Shown here: positions 32,212-40,760 of the stretch, in pieces
How the letters are laid out: each line of letters opens with the position of its first letter
Numbering within the stretch: position 1 is the first letter of the stretch
Assembly (NCBI GenBank): GCA_959604825.1
Contig: CAUHCN010000004.1
Coordinates: 54,682-118,681 of the forward strand
Reading direction: 5' to 3'
DNA length: 64,000 bases
Source: an uncultured Collinsella sp.
GTDB taxonomy: Bacteria > Actinomycetota > Coriobacteriia > Coriobacteriales > Coriobacteriaceae
Translations under genes and position numbers: made by a program
Notes under the pieces: model-generated
What the model was told of the DNA's origin: nothing
Databases searched by the model: none
The model's input: only the letters and a program-made list of their open reading frames with translations

Positions 32212-32784
32212 TTAGTTGAGCTTCAGGGCCTTCTGGATGGGCAAGTAGAGGGCGCCGACCAGAATGGCGTTAAAGACGGCGGTCATGGCGACGACGGGCA
32301 ACATGGCGGCGGCGAGCTCGCCGACCACGCCGAGCATGGCCATCTTGATGACCATGAAGATGACGCCGGAGACAAAGGTGGTCACGAACGTTGCGACGAT
32401 GGCGACGGCAGACTTGACCTGTCCGTCCTTGGCAGCAGCGTTGACGATGACGGCCATGAGCATGGCGGCGATGCCCTCAGCGGCAAAATCGACGAACGGC
32501 GAAGTAGTGGTGATCTGGATCACGGCAGCCGAGATGAGGCCAATGACGAGCGCCTGGCCGATGTTGGGGCGAACGACCAGGATGGTGAGGCAGAAGGCCG
32601 AGATGATGAACTCGGGGCTGATCATGCCGCCCGAGATGCCCGAGATGGCCTTGCCGACGGTGAAGTTGAGGATGAAGCCTGCAGCGAGCAGGATGGCGAG
32701 CAGGACGAGAGCGCGGACGTCGAGTTTGCCGCGGTCGGCGGTCTGGACGGTGCGGGGCTGAGTGGCGGTGGTGTTCTGAGACAT
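32212..32784 (-). CDS. ECF transporter substrate-binding (S) component, probable tryptophan uptake
   Basis: 190 aa from ATG 32784 (aaagga site). Six hydrophobic segments after a hydrophilic, Thr-rich start: VLLAILLAAGFILNFTVG, MISPEFIISAFCLTILVV, IGQALVIGLISAAVIQITTTSP, AAEGIAAMLMAVIVNAA, VAIVATFVTTFVSGVIFMVIKM, VVAMTAVFNAILVGALYLPIQ. The pattern fits small S components such as the TrpP group. The specific evidence for tryptophan is the Trp-Trp-Trp leader peptide and terminator upstream. Specificity is inferred from this control, not from binding residues. Confidence 0.75.
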   Translation of the reverse strand: MSQNTTATQPRTVQTADRGKLDVRALVLLAILLAAGFILNFTVGKAISGISGGMISPEFIISAFCLTILVVRPNIGQALVIGLISAAVIQITTTSPFVDFAAEGIAAMLMAVIVNAAAKDGQVKSAVAIVATFVTTFVSGVIFMVIKMAMLGVVGELAAAMLPVVAMTAVFNAILVGALYLPIQKALKLN

Positions 32785-32861
32785 GGTGAAAATCCTTTCT
32801 GAAGGGAAGCGCAAGGGAAAAGCGGAGGCGCGTGATGCGAATGCGATCGGGCTCGAGATAG

Positions 32862-32890
32862 AAAAAGGCCCCCGGTCGAAACCGGAGGCC
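32862..32890 (-). terminator. Attenuator terminator of the tryptophan ECF operon
   Basis: On the minus strand, a 10-bp stem with one G-U pair and a UUCG loop is followed by five U. It lies between the leader peptide and the S-component gene. The 3' arm segment 32873-32879 can instead pair with 32935-32941 inside the leader ORF, giving an antiterminator. Confidence 0.8.
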
Positions 32891-32928
32891 TTCCAATCAC
32901 CTAGAGCGCAAAAACAGGCGTGAGGGAC

Positions 32929-32997
32929 TCACTGTCGACCGATCGTATTCGCATCACGCCACCACCAGTTGTTGAGAGACTTCATCGTGTTCTTCAT
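32929..32997 (-). CDS. Tryptophan leader peptide (22 aa)
   Basis: Encodes MKNTMKSLNNWWWRDANTIG then RQ, with three consecutive Trp codons. An aaaggag site sits 8 nt before ATG 32997. The stop is ~40 nt before the terminator hairpin. A ribosome stalled at the Trp codons leaves the antiterminator segment free; one that reaches the stop covers it. This is classical transcription attenuation. The peptide itself probably has no other role. Confidence 0.85.
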   Translation of the reverse strand: MKNTMKSLNNWWWRDANTIGRQ

Positions 32998-33135
32998 GTT
33001 GGTGGCTCCTTTCGTGATGCCGTGGCACGGTCGCACCTAGTTGCTGTTGCGCTGCACTATAGCACAGCGAAGTGCGTGCGGGGAAATCTTTTTTAAAAAG
33101 ATTTCAGGCGGGTTTCCCACCGGTCAAAAGAGCGG

Positions 33136-33176
33136 GCTGAGCGGGCGAGGCTGCCATTGCTGCCTTGCCCGCTCAG
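33136..33176 (-). terminator. Terminator of the C69 peptidase gene
   Basis: Inverted repeat ctgagcgggc-aggc / gcct-gcccgctcag with tttt on the minus side. A second AT-rich palindrome (gaaatcttttt / aaaaagatttc, 33082-33104) lies further on. Confidence 0.7.
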
Positions 33177-33184
33177 CTAGGACG

Positions 33185-35131
33185 TTACTCCTTATTGCGA
33201 CGGTAGAGGAAGTAACCGCCCGCGGAGATGACGGCAACGCCAGCGATGGCGAATGCAGCCACCACGCGGCCATCAAAACGATCACCGGTGGTGGGCAGGC
33301 CGCCCTTGGTGTTCGCCTTGTTGGTGGTTACCGTGGTCGTGGTGTCCGACTTGCCAGGCTTCTCGGGCTTGGTGGTGGGCTGCTCGGGCTTAGCGGGCTG
33401 CTCGGGGGTACCGGGCTGCTCAGGAGTACCAGGCTGCTCGGGAGTGCCAGGCTGATCCGGGGTTACCGGGTCGGTGGCAAGAGCGTCCTTGGCGTAGGTG
33501 ATGGACACCTTGAGGCCGTTGGTCTCGGTGTTCAGGTCGCTCGGGGTGAAGGGCTGGTCGAAGTTCTCAGCCTTCAGATAGGCGCGCATCTCCTGGAGCA
33601 AGGCCTTGCACTTGACGTAGGTGTTCTCGGTGGCAGCATTGCCGGCCTTGTTTGCCAGGGCGGTACGGGCCTCGGTGCCCTCGGTGGCCTGCATGACCTC
33701 GTCGACTTCCAAGTTCTGCTCGACGAGCTCGTTCTGGAGGGCGTCGAGGTAGGTGCGGACGTTGACGCCGAGCAGCTCGGGATGCTCGAAGCAGAGGGAG
33801 CTGATGTCCATGAGGACGTAATTGATGGAGTTCTCGGGTTCTTCGTTGTTTACGATGTCCGTCTCTTTGCAATGATCGTAGGAGACGGTCTGGTCGCTGA
33901 AATACGGGCTAACCTCGGTGAGCAGTGCGGAGTAGAAGGGGATGGCGACGGAGTACGCGGCGCGGGAGAGCATTTCCCATTGGATGGTTGCGATCTCGGG
34001 ATCGAGGCCATCGCGAATCTGGAAGAGGTTGATCTCGCTGTTGCTTTCGGTACCGATGGCGTAGGCGCCGTCGGTGTTGGCGTTGAGGCCCGGGGCCTTC
34101 TCGCCGCGGTTGCCAAACGCGCGGATCATCTCAAAGGTGTTCCAGTTGGATTTGCCAGGCTGGAAGAACAGGGGCTGTGCCTCGAAGGGCAGAGCGCCGG
34201 TCGTGGCGCGGGCGTTTTCGCGCGTGTCCTTTACGATCTTATAGTCGGTGCCCTCGGTGAGCGGCGCATCGAAGTAAGCGCGACCCTGGACATAACGTGT
34301 CCAAGAGTGCATGGCATTTTCGCTAATTTCCTCGCCGTAGGTCTGGGCAACGTCGAACTGGCCATCATCGAAGTACTTGGCGAAGCCCTTCTCCTTGGGC
34401 ATAGATTCGATGCCCTCGGAGTGGAGGCAGTTCTCGGTGTCGTTGAGGTCAACCTTGTAGTTGAGGTTGCCGATGTTGGGGTTAAGCGAGGCGATGTCAT
34501 CGGTGAGCTTCATGGCGATCCACTGATGGCCGGAAAGTGCGGCGAACAGCCAGGTCTCATTGTTGTCGGAGATGATAATCTGGTCGTTGCCGCAGGCGCC
34601 CTGGTCGTCGATGATCTTGCCGAGGAGCTCGACACCCTCACGTGCCGTGGCGCTTTCGCCCAAGATTACGCTGCCGTAGCTATATTCGCCAATGCCAGTA
34701 TCGGTCAGGGGGTCCGCAGCCTTGGCGGCTGCATTCATGTAGGTGGTCAGCGTGGCGGAGCAGGAGACACCCTTCTCGTTGATGCCAGCCTCGGAGTAGG
34801 CATCCCAGCGCTCGTCCCACTGACTGGGGTGGTCACGCACATAGGTGTAGCGATACGAGGTCTTGGTCGAGGTATACACGAATGCAGACTCATCCGAGCT
34901 GTAGGTGTGACCAGGGCCAAACGAAGGCTCGATGCCAAAGTGCTTGAGGTAACGCTTGCGGTAGTCCTCAGCACGGCCGTAGTACGTATTACCGTCGGCC
35001 GTCAGCTTGTTGCCCATATAGACCTGCGTGCAGGCGAGCGCAGAGGTCGGCATGGACATGATGGTTGCAGCTCCAAAGGCGAGGCCTATGCCTAGCTTCT
35101 TGAGCGCGTTGACGGGGTGAGTTTTCCTCAT
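33185..35131 (-). CDS. Sortase-anchored C69-family dipeptidase
   Basis: 648 aa. The signal peptide ends at ...SALA, leaving Cys34 (ACTQVYMGNKLTADGNTYYGRAED) as the N-terminal nucleophile of this Ntn-hydrolase family. The catalytic domain runs to ~550 (GVSCSATLTTYMN, SGHQWIAMKL, QPLFFQPGKSNWNTFEMIRAFGNRGE). A PEQPGT tandem repeat region follows, then the sorting signal LPTTG at 612-616, a membrane helix and RRNKE. It should release dipeptides at the cell surface, supplying amino acids. A hairpin (gaagccctct/agagggcttt, 35148-35177) precedes the gggaggg ribosome site. Confidence 0.9.
   Translation of the reverse strand: MRKTHPVNALKKLGIGLAFGAATIMSMPTSALACTQVYMGNKLTADGNTYYGRAEDYRKRYLKHFGIEPSFGPGHTYSSDESAFVYTSTKTSYRYTYVRDHPSQWDERWDAYSEAGINEKGVSCSATLTTYMNAAAKAADPLTDTGIGEYSYGSVILGESATAREGVELLGKIIDDQGACGNDQIIISDNNETWLFAALSGHQWIAMKLTDDIASLNPNIGNLNYKVDLNDTENCLHSEGIESMPKEKGFAKYFDDGQFDVAQTYGEEISENAMHSWTRYVQGRAYFDAPLTEGTDYKIVKDTRENARATTGALPFEAQPLFFQPGKSNWNTFEMIRAFGNRGEKAPGLNANTDGAYAIGTESNSEINLFQIRDGLDPEIATIQWEMLSRAAYSVAIPFYSALLTEVSPYFSDQTVSYDHCKETDIVNNEEPENSINYVLMDISSLCFEHPELLGVNVRTYLDALQNELVEQNLEVDEVMQATEGTEARTALANKAGNAATENTYVKCKALLQEMRAYLKAENFDQPFTPSDLNTETNGLKVSITYAKDALATDPVTPDQPGTPEQPGTPEQPGTPEQPAKPEQPTTKPEKPGKSDTTTTVTTNKANTKGGLPTTGDRFDGRVVAAFAIAGVAVISAGGYFLYRRNKE
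33405..33462 (-). repeat. In-gene tandem repeat coding Pro-Gly-Thr-Pro-Glu-Gln units
   Basis: About four 18-nt units in the wall-spanning region of the C69 peptidase. Copy number is likely to vary between strains. Confidence 0.7.
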
Positions 35132-35276
35132 TTTCCCTCCCAGCGTGCGAAAGCCCTCTGTCGCCAGAGGGCTTCAGCCAATAAAGACACCCCATTAGCG
35201 TAACGAACTGGAAACAATATTCATCTATGAAAGAAACTTACTCGATAAGCGTAATGAAGTATGCGATGAGCGGTTA

Positions 35277-35345
35277 ATTATACTCGGTTTGTAGCTTTAC
35301 TTAAATAAAGGCACCCTGCAATTACTGTACCTGAATAAAGCATCT
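35277..35345 (-). promoter_or_regulatory. Promoter and direct repeats upstream of the C69 peptidase gene
   Basis: A minus-strand -10 box tataat lies at 35282-35277. Two similar direct repeats (gctttattcaggtacag and cctttatttaagtaaag) lie just upstream, where a regulator could bind. The 306-nt spacer 35132-35437 holds no gene. Confidence 0.45.
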
Positions 35346-35365
35346 TGCACGGGGCGCAAAGAAAA

Positions 35366-35403
35366 TCCCCCGCTGTTTGGCAAATGCATAAACAGCAGGG
35401 GAG
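35366..35403 (-). terminator. Terminator of the dagK-small membrane protein operon
   Basis: Inverted repeat cccctgctgttt / aaacagcggggg on the minus strand, followed by atttt. Confidence 0.75.
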
Positions 35404-35437
35404 ACGATAATTGGATGAATATCATACCAATGTGGAA

Positions 35438-35530
35438 TTACTTCTTCCGGCGGTGGATCACGTTGATCGCATAGCCGACGAGCATGGCCAAAACGATGAT
35501 GATAAAGCCGAGCAGGGGATTGTCGTTCAT
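35438..35530 (-). CDS. 30-aa single-pass membrane microprotein
   Basis: Encodes MNDNPLLGFIIIVLAMLVGY then AINVIHRRKK: short polar start, one transmembrane helix (~7-25), basic end. A strong aggagg site precedes ATG 35530 and a terminator follows, so it is very likely translated. It lies 9 nt after the lipid kinase stop in the same operon, which suggests a membrane partner or regulator of that kinase. No family recognised. Confidence 0.65.
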   Translation of the reverse strand: MNDNPLLGFIIIVLAMLVGYAINVIHRRKK

Positions 35531-35539
35531 GGGGTCCTC

Positions 35540-36457
35540 CTATTTACCAAGCGGTGAGAATTCGTCGACGATGAGGTCGAGGCATTGCGGAAGCGCGCGG
35601 GCTCCAAAGACGCCCGAGTTGCTGGAGATGATCTCGCCATCGAACTGCATGCCCAGCGACGGCGTGCAGGTGATCTTGGCTTCCTTGGTCTGGATGATCT
35701 TGAACTGTGGGCGCCCGAGTACCTTGCCGGCGGGGTCAAGCGCAGCGGTGATCACAGTAGGCAGCAGCTGAACGGTGCGCACGGGTTCGATGACCGCAAT
35801 ATCGACCATGCCATCGTTCATGCGGCAGTCGGGGAACAGGTTGATGTCGTTTTGAATGACCGAGGTATTGCCTGCCATGCAGCAGATGCCGTCGAGCTCC
35901 TCGACAATGCCGTCGTGTTCAATGGTAAAGTGCGCCACCGTGGGGTTGGGCGTGGCGAGCGCGGAGAGGAAGTAGGCGATCTCGCCAATGTCGTTTTTGG
36001 TGGGAGCGGCCTTCATCATGATCTCGGCGTCGAAGCCCGAGCCGGCGATGATGATAAAGCCGTGGCGCTTCTCGTTGCCGTTCTCGTCGAGCCAAAAGAG
36101 CTCGCCCATATCCACTTTGACCGTGCGGCCGGCACGGCAAGCCTTGGCAAGCGCCGCCGCCTCGGGGGCATTGCCGATGTTGTTAAAGAACAGGCAGGCC
36201 GTGCCAGAGGGGAAGACGAGCGTGGGGACGCCGCACCCGCGCATCTGGTCGAGCACGTTGGAGACGGTGCCGTCGCCGCCCGAAACGACCACGCGATCGA
36301 ACTCGCGAACGTCCGCTACCGCGTCCTCGGGCTCCATGCCATCGCCGATAAAGCGCATCACGACTTCGTCGCCGCCCTGTGCAAGGGCGTGCGTGAATGC
36401 GTAGATTTCATCGGAGCTGGGACCCGATGCCGGGTTGTGGATGATAAGGCAGCGCAT
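35540..36457 (-). CDS. Diacylglycerol/lipid kinase family protein
   Basis: 305 aa. The catalytic domain has CLIIHNPASGP, the ATP-binding VVVSGGDGTVSNVLDQM, FPSGTACLFFNNIG, and the C-terminal beta-domain with GSGFDAEIM, MNDGMVDIAVIEP and FDGEI. This is the DagK/YegS family. Phosphorylates diacylglycerol or a related lipid at the membrane. Substrate not defined by sequence. Confidence 0.88.
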   Translation of the reverse strand: MRCLIIHNPASGPSSDEIYAFTHALAQGGDEVVMRFIGDGMEPEDAVADVREFDRVVVSGGDGTVSNVLDQMRGCGVPTLVFPSGTACLFFNNIGNAPEAAALAKACRAGRTVKVDMGELFWLDENGNEKRHGFIIIAGSGFDAEIMMKAAPTKNDIGEIAYFLSALATPNPTVAHFTIEHDGIVEELDGICCMAGNTSVIQNDINLFPDCRMNDGMVDIAVIEPVRTVQLLPTVITAALDPAGKVLGRPQFKIIQTKEAKITCTPSLGMQFDGEIISSNSGVFGARALPQCLDLIVDEFSPLGK

Positions 36458-36555
36458 ACTTACGTTCCCGTTCTGTGACTAACCGAGTATAGTTGTAGAG
36501 CAATGCCGATATCCTACCCGTGTTTTTCGGGCCTAACCTTATTCGATGGGTTGAT

Positions 36556-37689
36556 ATGTACATTTCCACACATCAGGCTCTGGTCGACTTTTGCCAGCGC
36601 GCCCGCGAGTTCGACGCGATCGCCGTCGATACCGAGTTTTTGCGCGAGCGCACGTTTCACCCGCGCCTGTGCCTGGTCCAGATTGCCACCCCCGCCGAGA
36701 GTGTCGCTGTCGATCCGCTGGTGATTGACGACCTGTTTCCCTTGGCCGAGCTTATGGCTGACGAGGGCGTGGTCAAGGTATTCCATGCTTGCTCGCAGGA
36801 CATGGAAGTTATGCTCCATACCGTGGGCGCACTGCCGCGACCGATTTTTGACACGCAGGTTGCCGCCGCCTTTTTGGGCGAGCGCCAGCAGATTTCGTAT
36901 GGTGCGCTCGTTCAGACGTTCTGCGGCGTATCACTGCCCAAGACCGAGTCGCTGACCGACTGGTCGCGCCGCCCGCTGACCGATAAGCAGATTGAGTACG
37001 CGATCGATGACGTCAAGTACCTGATCGTCGCCTATACCGAGATGATGAGCCGCCTGCGCGAGCTGGGCCGCGTGGACTGGGTGCTCGACGAGTTGCGCCC
37101 GCTGGCCGACGAGTCGCACTACCGTGCGGATCGCCATGAGGCATTCCGCAAGGTCAAGCGTATCAACTCGTGCAGCCGCCATCAGCTGGGCATTGCGCGC
37201 GAGCTTGCCGCTTGGCGTGAGGACCGCGCTGAGCGGCGCAACATCCCTCGCAAGTGGGTTATGTCCGACGATACGCTGTTGGCCCTGGTTAAGCGCAATC
37301 CCGTGCGTGTTGAGGAGTTCCGCAGCATCCGCGGTACCGACCAGCTGGGGGAGCGCGACGTGGATGGCGCGTTGATGGCCATCAAGCGCGGAGCGAGCTG
37401 CCCGCACGATCGCCTGCCGCTCATGGTGCGCGGGCACCGTCAGATCTCGCCGGAGCTGGAGAGCGTGACGGACCTGATGTATGCGCTCATCCGCCTGGTT
37501 GCCGAACGCTCGGGAGTGGCGACCTCGGTTATTGCCTCGCGCGATGACCTGGCCGACTACATTGAGCATCCCGAGCAGAGCCCCCTGCGTGAAGGCTGGC
37601 GTTTTGAGCTTGTGGGCTCGCGTCTGGACGATCTGCTTTCCGGCAATATGGGACTCACCGTGAAGGACGGAAAGATTGAGTTGTTATAG
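36556..37689 (+). CDS. rnd: Ribonuclease D
   Basis: 377 aa. A 3'-5' exoribonuclease of the DEDD family acting on tRNA 3' ends. Exo motifs: IAVDTEFLRERTF (Asp, Glu), FHACSQDMEVMLHTVG (Asp), and YAIDDVKYLIVAY (Tyr, Asp). HRDC-type helical repeats occupy the C-terminal half. ATG 36556 fits the family start (MYISTHQALVDFC); the GTG at 36520 would add 12 residues. Confidence 0.9.
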   Translation: MYISTHQALVDFCQRAREFDAIAVDTEFLRERTFHPRLCLVQIATPAESVAVDPLVIDDLFPLAELMADEGVVKVFHACSQDMEVMLHTVGALPRPIFDTQVAAAFLGERQQISYGALVQTFCGVSLPKTESLTDWSRRPLTDKQIEYAIDDVKYLIVAYTEMMSRLRELGRVDWVLDELRPLADESHYRADRHEAFRKVKRINSCSRHQLGIARELAAWREDRAERRNIPRKWVMSDDTLLALVKRNPVRVEEFRSIRGTDQLGERDVDGALMAIKRGASCPHDRLPLMVRGHRQISPELESVTDLMYALIRLVAERSGVATSVIASRDDLADYIEHPEQSPLREGWRFELVGSRLDDLLSGNMGLTVKDGKIELL

Positions 37690-37753
37690 GGAAGCCTAGT
37701 CTGCTGAGTGGGTAGAATGCCTCCAACGTGTAACTCGATTCGGAGGAATTCGT

Positions 37754-38458
37754 ATGCCCTATTACTATGGATACGGCTTTGGCATCGACCCGCTGTACCT
37801 GCTGGTTGTTCTTGTTTGTACGGTGCTCGGTCTTGCCGCGCAGAGCTATATCAACTCGACGTACAAAACCTGGTCCAAGGTTCGCTCGGACGGCGACACG
37901 GGCGCTGCGGTCGCGCGCCGCATGCTCGACGCCAACGGCTGCAATGCCGTGGGTATCAAAGGTGTCGCCGGTGAGCTCACCGACCACTACAACCCGCAGG
38001 ATAACAACCTGTACCTCTCGGACGCCAACCGTTCGGGCGGCTCGGTTGCAAGCGTTGCTGTCGCTTGTCACGAGGCAGGCCATGCCGCGCAGCGTCAAAG
38101 TGGCTATGCCATGATGAGGGTGCGCACTGCCCTGGTCCCGGTCGTCAACTTTACCCAGAACACCTGGACCATCGTGCTACTCATGGGCCTGTTTATGAAC
38201 ATCGCGGGACTCACGACCCTCGCGTTGATCTTCTTCTCGTTTAGTGTGTTGTTCCAGTTGGTTACGCTGCCGGTCGAGATTGATGCCAGCCGCCGCGCTG
38301 TGGCATATATTGAGCAGTCGGGCATGAGTTCCAAGCAGGTCAACGGTGCCAAGAAGGTCCTGACGGCAGCCGCGCTCACCTATGTGGCGGCGGCGCTCAC
38401 TTCGATCATTCAGCTGCTCTACCTGATGGCTCGCTACAACAGAAACTCCAACCGATAA
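37754..38458 (+). CDS. Zinc-dependent membrane metalloprotease, YugP family
   Basis: 234 aa. One N-terminal membrane helix (~13-32), then NPQDNNLYLSDANRSGGSVASVAVACHEAGHAAQ with the zinc motif His106-Glu107-x-x-His110, then two membrane helices (~135-170) and a C-terminal hydrophobic stretch. PVEIDASRRAVAYI is a family mark. It follows rnd in the same direction behind cggagga. Substrate unknown; a membrane-proximal protease by family. Confidence 0.88.
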   Translation: MPYYYGYGFGIDPLYLLVVLVCTVLGLAAQSYINSTYKTWSKVRSDGDTGAAVARRMLDANGCNAVGIKGVAGELTDHYNPQDNNLYLSDANRSGGSVASVAVACHEAGHAAQRQSGYAMMRVRTALVPVVNFTQNTWTIVLLMGLFMNIAGLTTLALIFFSFSVLFQLVTLPVEIDASRRAVAYIEQSGMSSKQVNGAKKVLTAAALTYVAAALTSIIQLLYLMARYNRNSNR

Positions 38459-38469
38459 CAACTTGGCTT

Positions 38470-38505
38470 GACAGGCGCCGCGGAGATTTGTGTCCCCGCG
38501 GCGCT
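38470..38505 (+). terminator. Hairpin between yugP-like gene and xseA
   Basis: Inverted repeat aggcgccgcgg / ccgcggcgct. It probably ends the upstream transcript, although the T tract is poor. Confidence 0.55.
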
Positions 38506-38573
38506 GTACTATGTGTTGGACTTGAATTTGCGCAGGGCCGGAGCCCTTGTGCACGATGACGAAAGGAGGCTGC

Positions 38574-40025
38574 GTGGCAGGCTGGAATCTAACCGGCAAT
38601 GCCGTTTCCGCCGAGTTCGACGGTTCGGATGAGCAGGAGCGCAAGGAGCTCAGCGTGAGCCAGGCGGTAGAGATCGCTGCCGGTGCGCTCGATGCCATTC
38701 CGCAGCTGAGCGTCTTGGGCGAGGTCACGGGCTTCCGTGGCCCCAATGCCCGAAGCGGCCACTGCTACTTCCAGATTAAGGACGATTCGGCCGCCGTTGA
38801 CTGCATCATTTGGAAGGGCGCCTATCTCAAGCGCACGTTCGATCTGCGCGACGGCATGCAGGTGAGCTTTAAGGGCAGCTTTAACCTTTATAAGGCCACG
38901 GGCCGCATGAGCTTCGTGGCTAAGTCATTCTCGTTGGCGGGGGAGGGCTTGCTGCGTCAGCAGGTTGCGCAGTTGGCCGAAAAGCTACGCCGCGAGGGCC
39001 TGATGGACGAAGCGCGCAAGCGCCGCATCCCGGTGTTCTGCTCCCGCGTGGCGGTCGTTACCTCGCTTTCGGGTGCCGTAATCGACGACGTCAAGCGCAC
39101 ATTGCGTCGTCGCAACCCGCTCGTCGAGCTCGTCTGCGTGGGCGCTAAGGTTCAAGGCGAGGGTGCGCCGGCCGAGCTTATTGAGGGCCTGCGCCGTGCC
39201 GCCGCAATCACGCCGGCGCCCGACTGTATCTTGCTGGTGCGCGGCGGCGGCTCCTTTGAGGACCTCATGACCTTTAATGACGAGGAGCTTGCCCGTGCGG
39301 TGGCGGCTTGTCCTGTGCCCGTGGTGACCGGCATTGGCCATGAGCCCGATACCTCGATTTGCGACATGGTGAGCGACCGCCGCGCCTCCACGCCCACGGC
39401 GGCGGCAGAATCGGTGGCGCCGGCTATGACGGAGTTGGCCGACGTGCTCGAGGCGCGCCATCAGCGTCTGGGTGCCGCGATGGCATCGATGATTGGGTCG
39501 GCCCAGGTCGACCTGGAGATGCTCAATCAGCGCGGTCACCGTGCCTGGGATACCTATACGGCTCGCTTGGGCGATGCGCTCGATGCGGCTGCGTGCCGCC
39601 CGTGCCTCAACGACCCCACATTTATGGTCGAGCGTCGCGAATCGGAGCTTGCGCTGACTGCCGATCGCCTGTCGGGCGCCATAGTACGCTCGGTCGGGAC
39701 ATTCCGCTCAAACTTTGAGCGCCTGCCCGAGCGTCTGGTTGCAAGCACCTCGGGGCTCGATGGCAAACGCCATGCGTTCACGCTTGCGAGTTCCCGCCTG
39801 GAGCATCAGGGGCGCACGATGCTCAGCAAACCCGCGTCCGACCTGGGCCGAGCCGCCGCGTCGCTCGATGCCCTGTCGCCGCTCAAGGTGCTTGCCCGCG
39901 GCTATTCCATCGCGTACAGCGATGATGGTGTGGCTACGAGCGCCAAGACCTTTAAGCCCGGCGACGCCATTCGCGTGCGCATGGCAGACGGCAACGTGGC
40001 GGCAACGGTCGATACGGTCGAGTAG
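38574..40025 (+). CDS. xseA: Exodeoxyribonuclease VII large subunit
   Basis: 483 aa from GTG 38574 (aaaggagg, 4-nt spacing). N-terminal OB-fold (LSVLGEVTGFRGPNARSGHCYFQIKDDSAAVDCIIWKGAY), the catalytic domain with VVTSLSGAVIDDVKRTLRRRNP, ILLVRGGGSFEDLMTFNDEELARAVAACPVPVVTGIGHEPDTSICDMVSDRRASTPTAAAE, and a coiled-coil C-terminus. With XseB it degrades single-stranded DNA in both directions. Upstream of and co-directional with xseB (42 nt). Confidence 0.95.
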   Translation: MAGWNLTGNAVSAEFDGSDEQERKELSVSQAVEIAAGALDAIPQLSVLGEVTGFRGPNARSGHCYFQIKDDSAAVDCIIWKGAYLKRTFDLRDGMQVSFKGSFNLYKATGRMSFVAKSFSLAGEGLLRQQVAQLAEKLRREGLMDEARKRRIPVFCSRVAVVTSLSGAVIDDVKRTLRRRNPLVELVCVGAKVQGEGAPAELIEGLRRAAAITPAPDCILLVRGGGSFEDLMTFNDEELARAVAACPVPVVTGIGHEPDTSICDMVSDRRASTPTAAAESVAPAMTELADVLEARHQRLGAAMASMIGSAQVDLEMLNQRGHRAWDTYTARLGDALDAAACRPCLNDPTFMVERRESELALTADRLSGAIVRSVGTFRSNFERLPERLVASTSGLDGKRHAFTLASSRLEHQGRTMLSKPASDLGRAAASLDALSPLKVLARGYSIAYSDDGVATSAKTFKPGDAIRVRMADGNVAATVDTVE

Positions 40026-40067
40026 GCCGCGTTTCATAGCGATAAACCTTTAGGAAAGGAAACAGAT

Positions 40068-40334
40068 ATGGCAGAGAAGACCCCGGTCGAGCAGCTTACG
40101 TACAAGCAGGCTTCGCAGGAGCTGGAGCTCATCATCCGCAGCTTGGAGTCGGGCGATATGGAGCTCGAGGAGTCGCTCGAGAGCTATACCCGCGGCGTCG
40201 AGCTCCTCAAGAGCCTGCGCACCCGCCTGTCCGATGCCGAGCAGAAGGTCTCGGTGCTTCTTAAAGACGTCGACGGCAACGACGTGCTCGCCGACGGCGA
40301 AGCCGCCAACACCGACGACAACCTCTCGTTCTAA
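40068..40334 (+). CDS. xseB: Exodeoxyribonuclease VII small subunit
   Basis: 88 aa. LTYKQASQELELIIRSLESGDMELEESLESYTRGVELLKSLRTRLSDAEQKV is the standard two-helix XseB fold that coats the large subunit. Good aaaggaaa site. The acidic C-tail is typical. Confidence 0.93.
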   Translation: MAEKTPVEQLTYKQASQELELIIRSLESGDMELEESLESYTRGVELLKSLRTRLSDAEQKVSVLLKDVDGNDVLADGEAANTDDNLSF

Positions 40335-40383
40335 CCATCCCGACCAAATATAATTACCTTGGTCTGTGAGAAAGGAACCAACC

Positions 40384-40719
40384 ATGTGCGATTGCATCTT
40401 CTGTAAAATTGCCAACCACGAGATCCCCTCGACCGTTGTCTATGAGGACGACCAGGTCATCGCCTTCGACGACCTCAATCCCCAGGCACCGGTCCATACG
40501 CTCGTGATCCCCAAGAAGCACTACAGTGACATCGCTGACAACGTACCTGCCGAGACCATGGGCGCCATGGCTCACGCCATCCAGGAGGTCGCTAAGGCCA
40601 AGGGCTTGGAGGACGGTTTCCGCGTCATCTCCAACAAGGGCGTCAACGCCGGCCAGACCGTCATGCACTTCCACATGCACGTTCTCGGTGGCAAGAACCT
40701 GGGCGAGAACCTCATCTGA
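40384..40719 (+). CDS. HIT-family nucleotide hydrolase/transferase
   Basis: 111 aa, starting MCDCIFCKIANHEIPSTVVYEDDQVIAFDDLNPQAPVHTLVIPKKH. The histidine triad HFHMHVLGG is complete. The length and zinc-type Cys pair match the HinT-like group acting on purine nucleoside phosphoramidates. ATG 40384 is preceded by gaaagga. Probably co-transcribed with xseAB. Confidence 0.92.
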   Translation: MCDCIFCKIANHEIPSTVVYEDDQVIAFDDLNPQAPVHTLVIPKKHYSDIADNVPAETMGAMAHAIQEVAKAKGLEDGFRVISNKGVNAGQTVMHFHMHVLGGKNLGENLI

Positions 40720-40760
40720 GGGCGCGTAGGCCGTCGACTTGGCTGCCTTTGGAGTAATCT

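Noticed and set aside
33405..33462. Short regular repeats considered as a CRISPR array
   Set aside because: Units are contiguous 18-mers with no spacers and code Pro-Glu-Gln-Pro-Gly-Thr in frame.
33041..35095. 684-aa plus-strand frame opposite the C69 peptidase
   Set aside because: Shadow frame; the minus strand has signal peptide, catalytic blocks and LPTTG.
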